DNA of 64,000 bases from Serratia fonticola (GCF_006715025.1 NZ_VFMK01000001.1:5332001-5396000); one strand, 5' to 3'. Positions 1-8,783 are shown, numbered from the stretch's first letter. Notes: generated from the sequence alone by a model not told the origin. Numbers and translations: made by a program.

Positions 1-627
1 AAATTTATCTTCACCAGTTCACTGGCGGTGTTTGGCGGCAAGCTGCCGCCGGTGGTCACCGATGAATGCGCCGTGCAGCCTCAATCCTCCTATGGCGCAC
101 AAAAGGCCATGTGTGAACTGCTGATCAACGATTACGCGCGCAAAGGGTTCGTTGATGGCCGCGTATTGCGGCTGCCCACCATCTGCGTGCGCCCCGGTAA
201 ACCCAATAAGGCTGCCTCGTCGTTTGCCAGCGGCATCATCCGCGAGCCACTGCATGCCGAGCCTTCGGTCTGCCCGGTCTCGCCGGAGCTGGCGTTGTGG
301 CTATCAAGCCCCGCAACCGTGGTACGCAACTTTATTCATGCCGCTACGCTTCCCGCCACGCAGTTCGGCACATCACGCATCGTCAACCTGCCCGGCATCA
401 GCGTTACGGTCGCGCAAATGTTGGCCGCGCTGGCTGAAGTGGCCGGTGAGCAAGCTCGTGTACGGGTAAGCTTTGCAGCGGATGAGGCCATCAACCGGAT
501 CGTAGCCAGCTGGCCGGGGAACTTCGACATCCAGCGTGGGTTAGGGCTGGGGTTCTGCGCCGATCAAGACTTCCAGCAAATCATCCGTGCCTTTATGCGT
601 GATGATATGCAGCAGGCCGGGAGCTGA
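1..627 (+). CDS. denD: D-erythronate dehydrogenase, 3' part (SDR family)
   Basis: The reading frame is open from base 1, so the N-terminal Rossmann half lies outside the window; 208 codons remain. The fragment shows the extended-SDR catalytic pair Y31-x3-K35 (YGAQK) after a TSS(L)AVFGG strand, then LRLPT..VRPGKPNKAASSFASGIIREP, which is characteristic of the DenD family that oxidises D-erythronate at C2 with NAD. The gene ends two bases before the permease gene, so the two are almost certainly co-transcribed and form part of a tetronate (D-erythronate) catabolic operon whose kinase and isomerase genes would lie upstream. The family call is strong; the exact substrate is inferred from the family. 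Confidence 0.85.
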   Translation, partial: KFIFTSSLAVFGGKLPPVVTDECAVQPQSSYGAQKAMCELLINDYARKGFVDGRVLRLPTICVRPGKPNKAASSFASGIIREPLHAEPSVCPVSPELALWLSSPATVVRNFIHAATLPATQFGTSRIVNLPGISVTVAQMLAALAEVAGEQARVRVSFAADEAINRIVASWPGNFDIQRGLGLGFCADQDFQQIIRAFMRDDMQQAGS

Positions 628-629
628 TT

Positions 630-2015
630 ATGGCGCTCTATACTCCCATCATTGGCCTGGCGGTGGCGGTGTTCGTGCTGGTGTTTCTGGTACTGCGAAC
701 GCGGGTTCATGCCCTGATCGCCATGCTGGCGGCCGCTTCTATTGCGGGTCTTACGGGCGGGTTAACGGCGGTGCAAACGGTAGATACCATCGCCAAAGGG
801 TTCGGCAGTACGCTCGGCAGCATCGGCATTGTTATCGGGTTGGGCGTGATGATGGGCCGCGTGCTGGAAGTCTCAGGCGCGGCAGAACAGATCGCCTACA
901 GCTTCATCAAATGGCTGGGGAAAAAGCGTGAAGAGTGGGCATTGGCGATCACCGGCTATATCGTCAGCATCCCGATTTTTGTCGACTCGGCTTTCGTGAT
1001 CCTTTATCCGCTGGTCAAAGCATTGGCTAAAAAAGGCCAACGTAGCCTGCTCACACTCGGTATCGCGCTGGCGGGTGGCCTGATCATCACCCACCACGCG
1101 GTGCCGCCAACACCCGGCCCGTTAGGGGTGGCGGGGATCTTCGGCGTGGATATCGGCGCGATGATGATGGCAGGCTTAGTGTTGGCTGTCCCTTGTGTGA
1201 TCGGCATTGTGCTCTATGCGCGTTGGCTCGGTAACCGTTATCCAGACTTTAATCCGGCAGATACCGAAGAGGAGCCGGAAGATCTGCGTGCTGCCCACCA
1301 GCGTTATCTGGCAGAGAAAGAGGGTAAGGCACTGCCCAGCCTGGCGTTATCCCTGCTGCCGATCGTCGCCCCTATCGTGCTTATCTTTATCAACGCGGTA
1401 AACGCGATGCTGGCCAAGTCGGAGGGTATGGCATGGCTGGGGGAAAGCCTGTGGGGACAGGCATTTGCCTTCCTCGGCTCGCCGATTATTGCGCTGGCCA
1501 TCAGCGTGCTGCTGGCGGTGTATACCCTAATGCCGCATGTGAATAAGCACGAAACGCTGGAACGGCTGGAAGAAGGACTGCAGACGGCAGGGATTATCCT
1601 GCTGGTAACCGGTGCCGGTGGGGCTCTGGGGGCGGTATTGCGTGAAAGTGGCACCGGCACTTTGCTGGCGCAACACGTTGCCAACCTGCCGCTGTCACCG
1701 GTATTAATCCCCTTCTTTATTGCCACGCTGGTGCGGCTGATACAGGGCTCGGGAACGGTAGCCATGATCACGGCGGCCTCCATCTCGGCTCCTATTGTCA
1801 GCCAACTGCCCGGCATCAACATGCTCGCCGCGGCACAGGCTGCCACCATGGGGGCGCTGTTCTTCAGCTACTTTAACGACAGCATGTTCTGGGTAGTAAA
1901 CCGCATGATGGGGATCAAAGACGTCAAGTTGCAGATCATGGTCTGGTCGGTTCCCACCACCATCGCCTGGGCGATCAGTTTGGTCGGTATTTTGCTGCTG
2001 GACTGGGTTCTGTAA
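630..2015 (+). CDS. GntP-family permease, probable tetronate/aldonate transporter
   Basis: A 461-residue, almost entirely hydrophobic inner-membrane protein with the GntP/Gnt-family pattern: an N-terminal AVFVLVFLVLRTRVHALIA segment, a conserved SIPIFVDSAFVIL membrane motif and a THHAVPPTPGP loop near residues 152-162, and a C-terminal LIQGSGTVAMITAAS segment. The family comprises proton symporters for gluconate and related sugar acids. It starts 2 bp after the dehydrogenase stop, so D-erythronate or a related tetronate is the likely substrate (inferred from context). Two GC-rich hairpins follow the stop at about 2029-2070 but lack a T-run. Confidence 0.85.
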   Translation: MALYTPIIGLAVAVFVLVFLVLRTRVHALIAMLAAASIAGLTGGLTAVQTVDTIAKGFGSTLGSIGIVIGLGVMMGRVLEVSGAAEQIAYSFIKWLGKKREEWALAITGYIVSIPIFVDSAFVILYPLVKALAKKGQRSLLTLGIALAGGLIITHHAVPPTPGPLGVAGIFGVDIGAMMMAGLVLAVPCVIGIVLYARWLGNRYPDFNPADTEEEPEDLRAAHQRYLAEKEGKALPSLALSLLPIVAPIVLIFINAVNAMLAKSEGMAWLGESLWGQAFAFLGSPIIALAISVLLAVYTLMPHVNKHETLERLEEGLQTAGIILLVTGAGGALGAVLRESGTGTLLAQHVANLPLSPVLIPFFIATLVRLIQGSGTVAMITAASISAPIVSQLPGINMLAAAQAATMGALFFSYFNDSMFWVVNRMMGIKDVKLQIMVWSVPTTIAWAISLVGILLLDWVL

Positions 2016-2192
2016 CGCACTTACCGGGCAGCCCCTCTCCTACGGAGGGGGCGCTGTCCGCGCCCTCCCAAGCCAGATTAAGCTAGTAAACACTTTCCTA
2101 ATAGACTGATATTTAAAAATTTTGAGCTGACAAGCATTCTTATGGATTGGTCTGACCTATACGGGAATGGGTTTGACTTTGATCAACATGAA

Positions 2193-2212
2193 CATACCGG
2201 CTGGTCGGTATG
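2193..2212. promoter_or_regulatory. TetR-type operator upstream of the TetR gene
   Basis: A perfect 7-bp inverted repeat, CATACCG, 6-bp spacer, CGGTATG, ends eight bases before the preferred ATG at 2221. This is a common shape for operators of TetR-family repressors (a CATACCGN...GGTATG type palindrome). Its place over the ribosome-binding region suggests autorepression. Seen directly; the function is inferred. Confidence 0.6.
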
Positions 2213-2220
2213 CTCACTCT

Positions 2221-2802
2221 ATGAGCACTTACACCCACAGAAAAAAAGATCCAGAACGGTTGCAGGAACAGCTGCTGGAAGCAGCCAGTATTATTGCCGC
2301 TAAAAATGGGATCGCCGCGCTGTCGCTAAATGCCGTTGCTACCCAGGCCGGGGTGAGCAAAGGGGGATTGTTGCACCATTTTCCCGGCAGGCAGGAGCTC
2401 ATTCATGCGCTGTTCATCCGCCTGTTGGCGGTGATGGATCGCGGCATTATGGCGTTGATGGCGGCCGATCCCAATCCGCGTGGGCGCTTCTCCAGAGCCT
2501 ACCTGATGTATCTGGCCAGCATCAGTGAAACCGATACTAGCCGCCAACTGGCGCTGCTTTCGCTGGCCATGCCAGATGAGAAAGTGTTACGCAAGTGCTG
2601 GCGTGACTGGGTGTTGCAGCATCTGGCTCAGGCCGATGAGCTGGATCGCAGCTATGTAGGTAACCTGGTGCGTTATGGCGCAGATGGTTTATGGCTGTCT
2701 GAATTAACAGAAGGAGTCACCATGGCGCCGGAAGATCGGCAGGCCTTGGTGTCAAGGCTGACGGCAATGACCTACGAGGAGTCTTGGAACCCGTCTCAAT
2801 AG
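2221..2802 (+). CDS. TetR-family transcriptional regulator
   Basis: A 193-residue protein with an N-terminal TetR helix-turn-helix: residues 14-60 contain LLEAASIIAAKNGIAALS, then VATQAGVSKGGLLHHFPGRQEL, the canonical recognition helix and following FP(G/S)K-type motif. The C-terminal ligand domain is helical and unassigned. I chose ATG 2221 over in-frame starts at 2167 and 2188 because those would put a perfect operator palindrome (2193-2212) inside the coding region. No strong Shine-Dalgarno is visible before any of the three. It may regulate itself or the permease operon upstream; no target is proven. Confidence 0.8.
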   Translation: MSTYTHRKKDPERLQEQLLEAASIIAAKNGIAALSLNAVATQAGVSKGGLLHHFPGRQELIHALFIRLLAVMDRGIMALMAADPNPRGRFSRAYLMYLASISETDTSRQLALLSLAMPDEKVLRKCWRDWVLQHLAQADELDRSYVGNLVRYGADGLWLSELTEGVTMAPEDRQALVSRLTAMTYEESWNPSQ

Positions 2803-2953
2803 GCGTCATTGTTGCAGAGTTTGAACCAGGCTGCGCACAACACACAGCACGTGAAGAGCCTGCCAAGATGGGCACTGCCCCGGTTCAAAATAGCCTATTA
2901 AGGTAGGTTCTCAGCCTTCTCAGGCCACGCCTATTAACAACCCTGGGGCGATA

Positions 2954-3733
2954 ATGAAATACAAAATTAATGCCTTTCTGGTTTATGATGCCACCGAGGG
3001 ATCGCTCAAGCTGGACGACGGCGGTAAGTCAGATACTCAACTCACCATCACCGCTAACGCCCTGCTGTTTTTCATGATCCAGAACCCCGGCGTGATCAGC
3101 CGCGATCTGGTGATGCAACGGGTTTGGGACGACAACGGGCTGATGTCTTCCAACAGCAACCTGAATCAGTACCTGAGCATGTTGCGTAAGGCTTTCCGCT
3201 GTTACGGCATTGAGAACGTGATCGTTACCGTGGCGCGTGGTCGGCTGGAAATCAACCCGGAGCTGGTGATAGAGGTGATCGATGACACGGTATTGCACCC
3301 GGTAGTGCATGCCAGTGAAGAAGCACCTCCGGCCACAGAACCCGCATCCGTCGCCATTGGCTCTCATGAGCGCTACTGGGGTTACGCCGGGGCGCTTATC
3401 TCCCTGTTGGCAGTCGCGATTTTCTCCTGGTCCTGGGCCAACAGCGGCAGCCTGGAACCCGTCATCCTCACCCCATTGGCTCAGGAACCTGCTGAAGTCT
3501 TTTCCACCGACATCATGATCAATCCCAGTATGCGCGAGAGTTACCGGCAAAACTTTCTTGCGGTAAAAGAGAAAAAGAAAATTAAGTATAATAAAGATGA
3601 AAGATTCCTGTTTTTTTACGGCGATAAGTTACAATCTAACGGTTTAGGTCGAACATTTCTCGCGCACTGTGCCAAACATCAGGATAGTATATTCAGTTAC
3701 TGCGATAATTATTTTTATTATTCATGGAAGTAA
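2954..3733 (+). CDS. ToxR/CadC-like membrane-anchored winged-helix regulator
   Basis: A 259-residue protein. Residues 1-105 form an OmpR/ToxR-type winged-helix domain (LTITANALLFFMIQNPGVISRD, a QYLSMLRKAF recognition helix and a VARGRLEI wing). A proline/alanine-rich linker precedes a single membrane segment at about 142-161, and about 95 residues would face the periplasm. This is the layout of ToxR, CadC and MarT, which activate genes directly from the membrane. The next gene, 3 bp downstream, encodes a FidL-like protein, as in the Salmonella marT-fidL pair. It lies directly upstream of the cut microcompartment operon, but nothing in the sequence proves that it controls it. Confidence 0.75.
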   Translation: MKYKINAFLVYDATEGSLKLDDGGKSDTQLTITANALLFFMIQNPGVISRDLVMQRVWDDNGLMSSNSNLNQYLSMLRKAFRCYGIENVIVTVARGRLEINPELVIEVIDDTVLHPVVHASEEAPPATEPASVAIGSHERYWGYAGALISLLAVAIFSWSWANSGSLEPVILTPLAQEPAEVFSTDIMINPSMRESYRQNFLAVKEKKKIKYNKDERFLFFYGDKLQSNGLGRTFLAHCAKHQDSIFSYCDNYFYYSWK

Positions 3734-3736
3734 ATT

Positions 3737-4258
3737 ATGAAAAAAATTGGCTGGGGGAGAGGACTCTTCACTCTCTCTATTTTACTGTTACTGATATCAC
3801 TATTTGTTGCTTTCAAGCGTGACACTCTCTGGCCCGAGGATATTTTAAACTGCTCAACCAAAGCGATTATGCATTTTGAAGACACCGTAACCGAATCCGT
3901 TAACGTCAATATTCACTTCAGCTTTAATGATAAAGGCAAAGGCTCGATCGTGGTAGAAGGCTATTCAGACTCCACGGCAGGTTGGTTATATTTACAGCGC
4001 TACGTGCAGTTTAACTATACCAGCAAACGTATTTCTCCCAGCACGCGTTATTATCAAATCAACCGTTGGGTTGCCAGCAAGTCTTCGATTGACCAATCTC
4101 CCGACGTTATCTTCGACTACTTTATGCGTGAAATGTCTGACAGCCACGACGGCCTGCTGCTGGCGATGGAAAAAATCGACCAGAACACCGTGCTGCTCAG
4201 TTCCATCAACTCCCCGCTGTATATCTGCACCCTGAAACCCGGTAGCCAACTGAATTAA
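3737..4258 (+). CDS. FidL-like membrane protein
   Basis: A 173-residue protein with a basic N-terminus and one membrane anchor at about residues 9-27, followed by a periplasmic domain of about 145 residues with two cysteines (C40 and a C near the C-terminus). The pairing with a ToxR-like regulator 3 bp upstream, the size and the single N-terminal anchor match FidL-type proteins, which probably modulate their partner regulator in the periplasm. A GGAAG Shine-Dalgarno overlaps the end of the upstream gene, so the two are translationally linked. No enzymatic motif is visible. Confidence 0.65.
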   Translation: MKKIGWGRGLFTLSILLLLISLFVAFKRDTLWPEDILNCSTKAIMHFEDTVTESVNVNIHFSFNDKGKGSIVVEGYSDSTAGWLYLQRYVQFNYTSKRISPSTRYYQINRWVASKSSIDQSPDVIFDYFMREMSDSHDGLLLAMEKIDQNTVLLSSINSPLYICTLKPGSQLN

Positions 4259-4705
4259 CCCCAGCGCCGCTTCCGCCTCCCCAGGCCCTACTCCATTTGT
4301 TTTGTGAGCCACCTCTCATTAGCTCCTGTCAGCGCCCCAATACCTCAAAATCTCTGCCGCCATGCCAACGCAAAAATCTGCGCTATACCACACTCTTTCG
4401 CCCCTGCTGCTACCGAAAAAACTCATTTTATAACCATAGTTTTAACAATGTGACTTTCTCTAAAGTGAAACCCGAAATCGATAATATTTCACCAGCAAGC
4501 GGGGCTATTACCATGCCAATTACCAGCATGAACAGATAAATAGAAGCTAAATGAAAGCTTATTTTTAGAGTAAAAAACTAATTACATCAACATTAGCGAA
4601 TTTATATTTTGAATTGATGCCTGAAGGGTATAGTGCCCTTAGCCGCTCGGTAAGCAACCCCGAACGGCGCTACAACCTCATAAACCGTTTGCGGAGGAAA
4701 CATAA
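4259..4705. other. Intergenic region upstream of the cut operon
   Basis: 447 bp with no convincing gene. The right half (about 4540-4640) is AT-rich and should hold the promoter of the microcompartment operon. A TATAGT hexamer at 4629-4634 lies inside a small AAGGG/CCCTT palindrome (4624-4640), but no properly spaced -35 box is obvious. An 80-codon frame at 4297-4539 has no ribosome-binding site or recognisable protein features. Confidence 0.4.
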
Positions 4706-4984
4706 ATGGGTGACGCATTGGGCTTGATCGAAACCAAAGGGTTAGTGGCCTGTATTGAAGCCGCTGATGCCATGTGCAAGGCAGCCAACGTAGAACTGAT
4801 TGGCTATGAGAATGTCGGCTCCGGCCTGGTCACCGCGATGGTGAAAGGTGACGTAGGTGCCGTTAAAGCAGCGGTGGATTCCGGTGTGGAATCCGCACAG
4901 CGCGTCGGGGAAGTGGTGACCTCGCTGGTTATCGCCCGCCCGCACAACGACATCAACAAAATCGTGATTAAACACAAAGCGTAA
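4706..4984 (+). CDS. BMC-H microcompartment shell protein 1
   Basis: 92 residues forming one Pf00936 BMC fold: GLIETKGLVACIEAADAMCKA, then YENVGSGLVTAMVKGDVGAVKAAVDSG and VVTSLVIARPHNDI. Such proteins form hexagonal hexamers tiling the shell facets. First gene of the choline-utilisation microcompartment operon, preceded by a strong GGAGGAA ribosome-binding site. It corresponds to a member of the cmcA/B/C set of the Klebsiella GRM2 locus. Its DNA and protein are very close to those of the next gene. Confidence 0.95.
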   Translation: MGDALGLIETKGLVACIEAADAMCKAANVELIGYENVGSGLVTAMVKGDVGAVKAAVDSGVESAQRVGEVVTSLVIARPHNDINKIVIKHKA

Positions 4985-5008
4985 CGGCGCATCTAAGGGG
5001 AACAGATC

Positions 5009-5293
5009 ATGGGTGACGCATTAGGATTGATTGAAACCAAAGGGCTGGTGGCCTGCATTGAAGCCGCGGATGCGATGTGCAAAGCGGCCAACGTAGAGCT
5101 GATTGGCTATGAGAACGTCGGTTCTGGCCTGGTGACCGCCATGGTGAAAGGCGACGTGGGCGCGGTCAAGGCCGCAGTGGATTCTGGCGTCGAATCGGCC
5201 AAACGTGTCGGCGAAGTGGTGACCTCACTGGTGATTGCCCGTCCACATAATGACATCCAGAAAATCATCGCGCAGTATAAAGTCACTGAATAA
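5009..5293 (+). CDS. BMC-H microcompartment shell protein 2
   Basis: 94 residues. Nearly identical to the preceding shell protein through residue 80 (Q to K at position 69), then diverging in the C-terminal helix (IQKIIAQYKVTE). Starts 24 bp after shell gene 1 with an AGGGGA ribosome-binding site. The pattern indicates recent tandem duplication or gene conversion. Role as for shell protein 1: a hexameric facet tile whose small differences can tune pore charge or edge contacts. Confidence 0.95.
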   Translation: MGDALGLIETKGLVACIEAADAMCKAANVELIGYENVGSGLVTAMVKGDVGAVKAAVDSGVESAKRVGEVVTSLVIARPHNDIQKIIAQYKVTE

Positions 5294-5307
5294 TAAGGAA
5301 TTAACTA

Positions 5308-5586
5308 ATGAAAGATGCACTCGGTTTGATCGAGACCAAAGGGTTGGTTCCTGCCATAGAAGCCGCCGATGCCATGTGCAAGGCCGCTAATATCGAGCTG
5401 ATCGGCTATGAAAACGTCGGCTCTGGCCTGGTGACCGTGATGGTAAAGGGCGACGTCGGTGCAGTTAACGCGGCGGTGGAGTCAGGTATTGAAGCGGCCA
5501 GCCGTATTGGTGAGGTTATTTCATCGCGGGTGATTGCTCGCCCGCATAATGATATTGAAAAAATCGCCTCACAGCACAAGGCATAA
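5308..5586 (+). CDS. BMC-H microcompartment shell protein 3
   Basis: 92 residues, third of the tandem BMC-H genes, 14 bp after gene 2 (AAGGAA ribosome-binding site). It keeps the KGLVPAIEAADAMCKAA and GYENVGSGLVT core but is more diverged than copies 1 and 2 (VMVKGDVGAVNAAVESGIEAASRIGEVISSR). The shell has no BMC-T (tandem trimer) gene in this window, which agrees with GRM2-type loci. Confidence 0.95.
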   Translation: MKDALGLIETKGLVPAIEAADAMCKAANIELIGYENVGSGLVTVMVKGDVGAVNAAVESGIEAASRIGEVISSRVIARPHNDIEKIASQHKA

Positions 5587-5672
5587 TCGCGGTTGATTAT
5601 TTGTAGTTAAGAGCATCGTTTTACCCTATTGCAGAAAATAGAAAATTAAACTCCTATTAAGGGGATAGACTA

Positions 5673-7271
5673 ATGACGCCATTAGATCCGGATTTACAAT
5701 CCATTCAGCAAGCCCGTACGCTGATTAAAAATGCCAAACAGGCACAACTTTTGTTTGCTAAATATTCGCAAGAGAAGATCGACGCTGTTATTAAGCATAT
5801 TGCCAACGTGGCGGCACAGCATGCCGAAGAATTGGCAAAAATGGCCCATAAAGAAACCGGCTTCGGTAATTGGCAAGACAAGGTATTAAAAAACATTTTC
5901 GCTTCAGAAAAAGTTTTTGAGCATATTAAAGATTTAAAAACCGTCGGTATTATTCACGACGACCAACAAAACAAGGTGATGGACGTAGGCGTTCCGTTGG
6001 GGGTCATTACCGCACTGGTGCCATCAACCAATCCCACCTCCACCATTTTTTATAAAACACTGATTGCGCTAAAAGCCGGGAATGCCATTATTTTCTCCCC
6101 GCATCCTAATGCCCGCCAGTGCAGCCAGCGCGCTATCGAGATCGTCAAACAGGCCGCGATCCAGGCTGGAGCCCCTGCGGGTATCGTCGACGGTTTGACC
6201 GAATTGACGCTGGAAGCCACCAAAGCACTGATGCACAGCAAAGATGTTGCGTTAATCCTGGCAACCGGTGGTGAAGGTATGGTTCGTGCGGCCTACAGTT
6301 CTGGTACGCCAACCATCAGCGGTGGTCCAGGTAATGGCCCGGCGTTTATCGAGCGCAGTGCCAACATCAAGCAGGCGGTCAACGACATCATCACCAGCAA
6401 AACCTTCGATAACGGGGTTATCTGCGCTTCTGAACAGTCGATCATCGTGGAAAAGTGCATCTATCAAGACGTACATCGCGAGCTGCTGGCGCAGGGCTGC
6501 TACTTTATGAACGACGATGAGTCTGCCCGCCTGGCCAATATCCTGCTGCGTCCGAACGGCATGATTAACCCGGAGGTAGTGGGTAAAACCGCAATCTACC
6601 TCAGCGAGCGTGCCGGATTCAGCGTGCCTGCAACCACCAGCGTGCTGATCTCGTTGCAGAACTGCGTCTCGCGCAAAAATCCTTACGCCCGTGAAAAGCT
6701 CTGCCCAGTGCTGGGGCTGTATGTCGAAGAGGATTGGATGAGCGCCTGTGACCGCGTGGTCGAGCTGCTCACCAACGAAGGTCTGGGGCATACCCTGGTC
6801 ATTCATACGCAGAACCAGCAGGTGATCCGCGAATTTGCGCTGCAAAAACCGGTGCACCGCATCCTGATCAATACGCCCGCCGCGCTGGGTGGCATTGGCG
6901 CCACCACGAATCTTATTCCTGCGTTAACCCTCGGCTGTGGTGCGGTTGGCGGCGGTTCCAGTTCCGATAACGTCGGCCCAATGAACCTGCTGAATATCCG
7001 CAAGGTCGGCTATGGCGTACGCAGCATAGACGACCTGCGTCAGCCACACGCGGTACAGCCAAGCTGCACCCAGGCAAGCCACAGCACCAGTATCTTCGAA
7101 GACGAGCGCTTTGCCGCAGCACCGGCAGCCAAAGCGGCGGGCCTTTACGCCCAGGGCGACGATCGTTTCGGCTCCGTCAGCCCTGCCGTGGTTAACACCG
7201 CAGCCAATGACATTACCGAAGAGAACGTCGAACAAATCATCAGGCAAGTGCTTGGGCGTCTGTCCCGGTAA
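5673..7271 (+). CDS. CoA-acylating acetaldehyde dehydrogenase of the choline microcompartment
   Basis: 532 residues of the EutE/PduP-like aldehyde dehydrogenase family, with catalytic Cys251 in GVICASEQS and an LVPSTNPTST cofactor strand. It would convert acetaldehyde released by CutC into acetyl-CoA with NAD. The last about 25 residues (DITEENVEQIIRQVLGRL) form an amphipathic helix after a low-complexity linker (about 475-505), the form of a BMC encapsulation peptide, here C-terminal. Equivalent enzymes in cut loci are called CutF or CutA depending on species, so I leave the symbol open. Confidence 0.93.
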   Translation: MTPLDPDLQSIQQARTLIKNAKQAQLLFAKYSQEKIDAVIKHIANVAAQHAEELAKMAHKETGFGNWQDKVLKNIFASEKVFEHIKDLKTVGIIHDDQQNKVMDVGVPLGVITALVPSTNPTSTIFYKTLIALKAGNAIIFSPHPNARQCSQRAIEIVKQAAIQAGAPAGIVDGLTELTLEATKALMHSKDVALILATGGEGMVRAAYSSGTPTISGGPGNGPAFIERSANIKQAVNDIITSKTFDNGVICASEQSIIVEKCIYQDVHRELLAQGCYFMNDDESARLANILLRPNGMINPEVVGKTAIYLSERAGFSVPATTSVLISLQNCVSRKNPYAREKLCPVLGLYVEEDWMSACDRVVELLTNEGLGHTLVIHTQNQQVIREFALQKPVHRILINTPAALGGIGATTNLIPALTLGCGAVGGGSSSDNVGPMNLLNIRKVGYGVRSIDDLRQPHAVQPSCTQASHSTSIFEDERFAAAPAAKAAGLYAQGDDRFGSVSPAVVNTAANDITEENVEQIIRQVLGRLSR

Positions 7272-7294
7272 CACATCAACAATGGGTGATAACC

Positions 7295-7552
7295 ATGATC
7301 CTCGCAAAGGTAACCGGTCATGTCGTGGCCACACAGAAAAGTGACGAACTCCGGGGCAGTAACCTGCTGTTGGTCACCGCGCTGGGAGACGATCTGCAAG
7401 CCATCAAGGATCGCACCTACGTCGCCGTCGACAGCGTCGGCGCAGGGGAAAACGATCTGGTTCTGGTTGAAGAGTATTTCGCGTTAAGCAAAGACCGTTA
7501 CAAAGCCATGTCGATCATTGCCATTGTCGAGAAGGTTCACCGGGAGCGTTAA
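7295..7552 (+). CDS. BMC-P pentameric vertex protein (EutN/CcmL family)
   Basis: 85 residues. It opens with MILAKVTGHVVATQKS and contains LRGSNLLLV and VDSVGAGENDLVLV, the standard EutN/CcmL signature; pentamers cap the vertices of the shell. A GTG at 7286 is in frame, but ATG 7295 gives the family's usual start at MILAKV and has a GGGTGA sequence at suitable spacing. It corresponds to the BMC-P gene (cmcD) of GRM2 loci. It lies 23 bp after the aldehyde dehydrogenase gene and 13 bp before the alcohol dehydrogenase gene. Confidence 0.93.
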   Translation: MILAKVTGHVVATQKSDELRGSNLLLVTALGDDLQAIKDRTYVAVDSVGAGENDLVLVEEYFALSKDRYKAMSIIAIVEKVHRER

Positions 7553-7565
7553 GAGGAAGTTAGGC

Positions 7566-8717
7566 ATGAATGAGTTTCTGATTAAGCCAAAAATCCACTT
7601 CGGTGAGGATGCGCTGCTCGCCCTGAGCAGCCTGCCTGGGCGCTCCGCGTTCCTAGTAACCGATCAGGCGATGGTGAAATTTGGCTTTGCCGGGCAGGTT
7701 ACTCGTCTGCTGCACCAGCAACAGATCCGTTGCCGCCAGTATGACCAGGTGGCCTCCGATCCGGACATCTCGGCCATCGTCAGCGGTATGAAGCTGATGG
7801 ACGGCGACTATCCAGACCTGGTGATAGCCCTGGGCGGCGGCTCAGTGATCGATGCCGCCAAGGCGGTGATGTTTGCACTGTGGCATTGCCGTAAAGACAG
7901 CGGCCGTCGCAAGCCCTGCTTTGTCGCCATCCCCACCACTAGCGGCACCGGCTCCGAAGTCACCAGCTTCTCGGTGATCAAGTCCCGCAGCGAAAAACTG
8001 GTGCTGGTAGACGAATTCATGCTGCCCGACGTCGCCATCCTCGATCCGCAGTTGGTGCAGTCGGTTCCGGCCAGCATCACCGCCGACACCGGCATGGATG
8101 TGCTGTGCCACGCGCTGGAGGCCTATGTCTCACGCAAGGCCAGCGATTTCAGCGATGCGATGGCGGAGAAAGTGGTGCAGTTGGTGTTCAACCATCTGCT
8201 CACCTGCTACCAGCAGGGCAGTTACCTGCAAGCCCGGGAAAAAATGCATAACGCTTCGTGTATGGCCGGTATGGCATTCACCAACGCGTCGTTGGGCATC
8301 ACCCACAGCCTGGCGCACGCCCTCGGCGGTATGTTCGGTTTGCCCCATGGCCGTGCCAATGCCCTGCTAATGGCCCCGGTGGTCGCCTTCAATGCCGATG
8401 TTGACGGTAGTTGCGATACCCCGGCAGCCCACAAATATGCCGCCTTGGCTCGCTTGCTGGGGCTGCCTAGCGCGACGGCACGCGAGGGCGTTAACAGTTT
8501 GCTGGTGGCGATCGAAACGCTGAAACAAGAAATGAAGCTACCCGCCAATCTGCACGCCGCTGGGGTAGATGAACATCGTTTTCAGGTGTGCCTGAGCGAG
8601 TTGGCCCATCAGGCGCTACGCGACAGTTGCACGCCGACCAACCCGCGCGACGTCAACGCGGCAGATCTGGAGAGGCTGTTCCTTCGTGCCTACCACGGCC
8701 CAGCGCTCAATAACTAA
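7566..8717 (+). CDS. cutO: Iron-containing alcohol dehydrogenase of the choline microcompartment
   Basis: 383 residues, group III metal-dependent alcohol dehydrogenase. It has a nucleotide-binding ALGGGSVIDAAKAV stretch, IPTTSGTGSEVTSFSVI, and metal-ligand regions DTGMDVLCHALEAY and HSLAHALGGMFGLPHGRAN. It would reduce acetaldehyde to ethanol and regenerate NAD for the acylating aldehyde dehydrogenase inside the shell, so the NAD pool cycles internally. ATG 7566 was chosen because GAGGAAGTTAGG lies just upstream; an in-frame start at 7518 would overlap the BMC-P gene. Confidence 0.92.
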   Translation: MNEFLIKPKIHFGEDALLALSSLPGRSAFLVTDQAMVKFGFAGQVTRLLHQQQIRCRQYDQVASDPDISAIVSGMKLMDGDYPDLVIALGGGSVIDAAKAVMFALWHCRKDSGRRKPCFVAIPTTSGTGSEVTSFSVIKSRSEKLVLVDEFMLPDVAILDPQLVQSVPASITADTGMDVLCHALEAYVSRKASDFSDAMAEKVVQLVFNHLLTCYQQGSYLQAREKMHNASCMAGMAFTNASLGITHSLAHALGGMFGLPHGRANALLMAPVVAFNADVDGSCDTPAAHKYAALARLLGLPSATAREGVNSLLVAIETLKQEMKLPANLHAAGVDEHRFQVCLSELAHQALRDSCTPTNPRDVNAADLERLFLRAYHGPALNN

Positions 8718-8783
8718 CAATTTATACCTAACGGATTTCACGTGGTTGCGTTAACGCCGCAGGATATCAGGAGAGATTTGAAC

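Noticed and set aside
4297..4539. 80-codon frame upstream of the cut operon
   Set aside because: No ribosome-binding site or protein-like features; lies in the expected promoter region.
4609..4634. Sigma-70 promoter TTGAAT ... TATAGT for the cut operon
   Set aside because: The spacer is only 14 bp, too short for a confident call.
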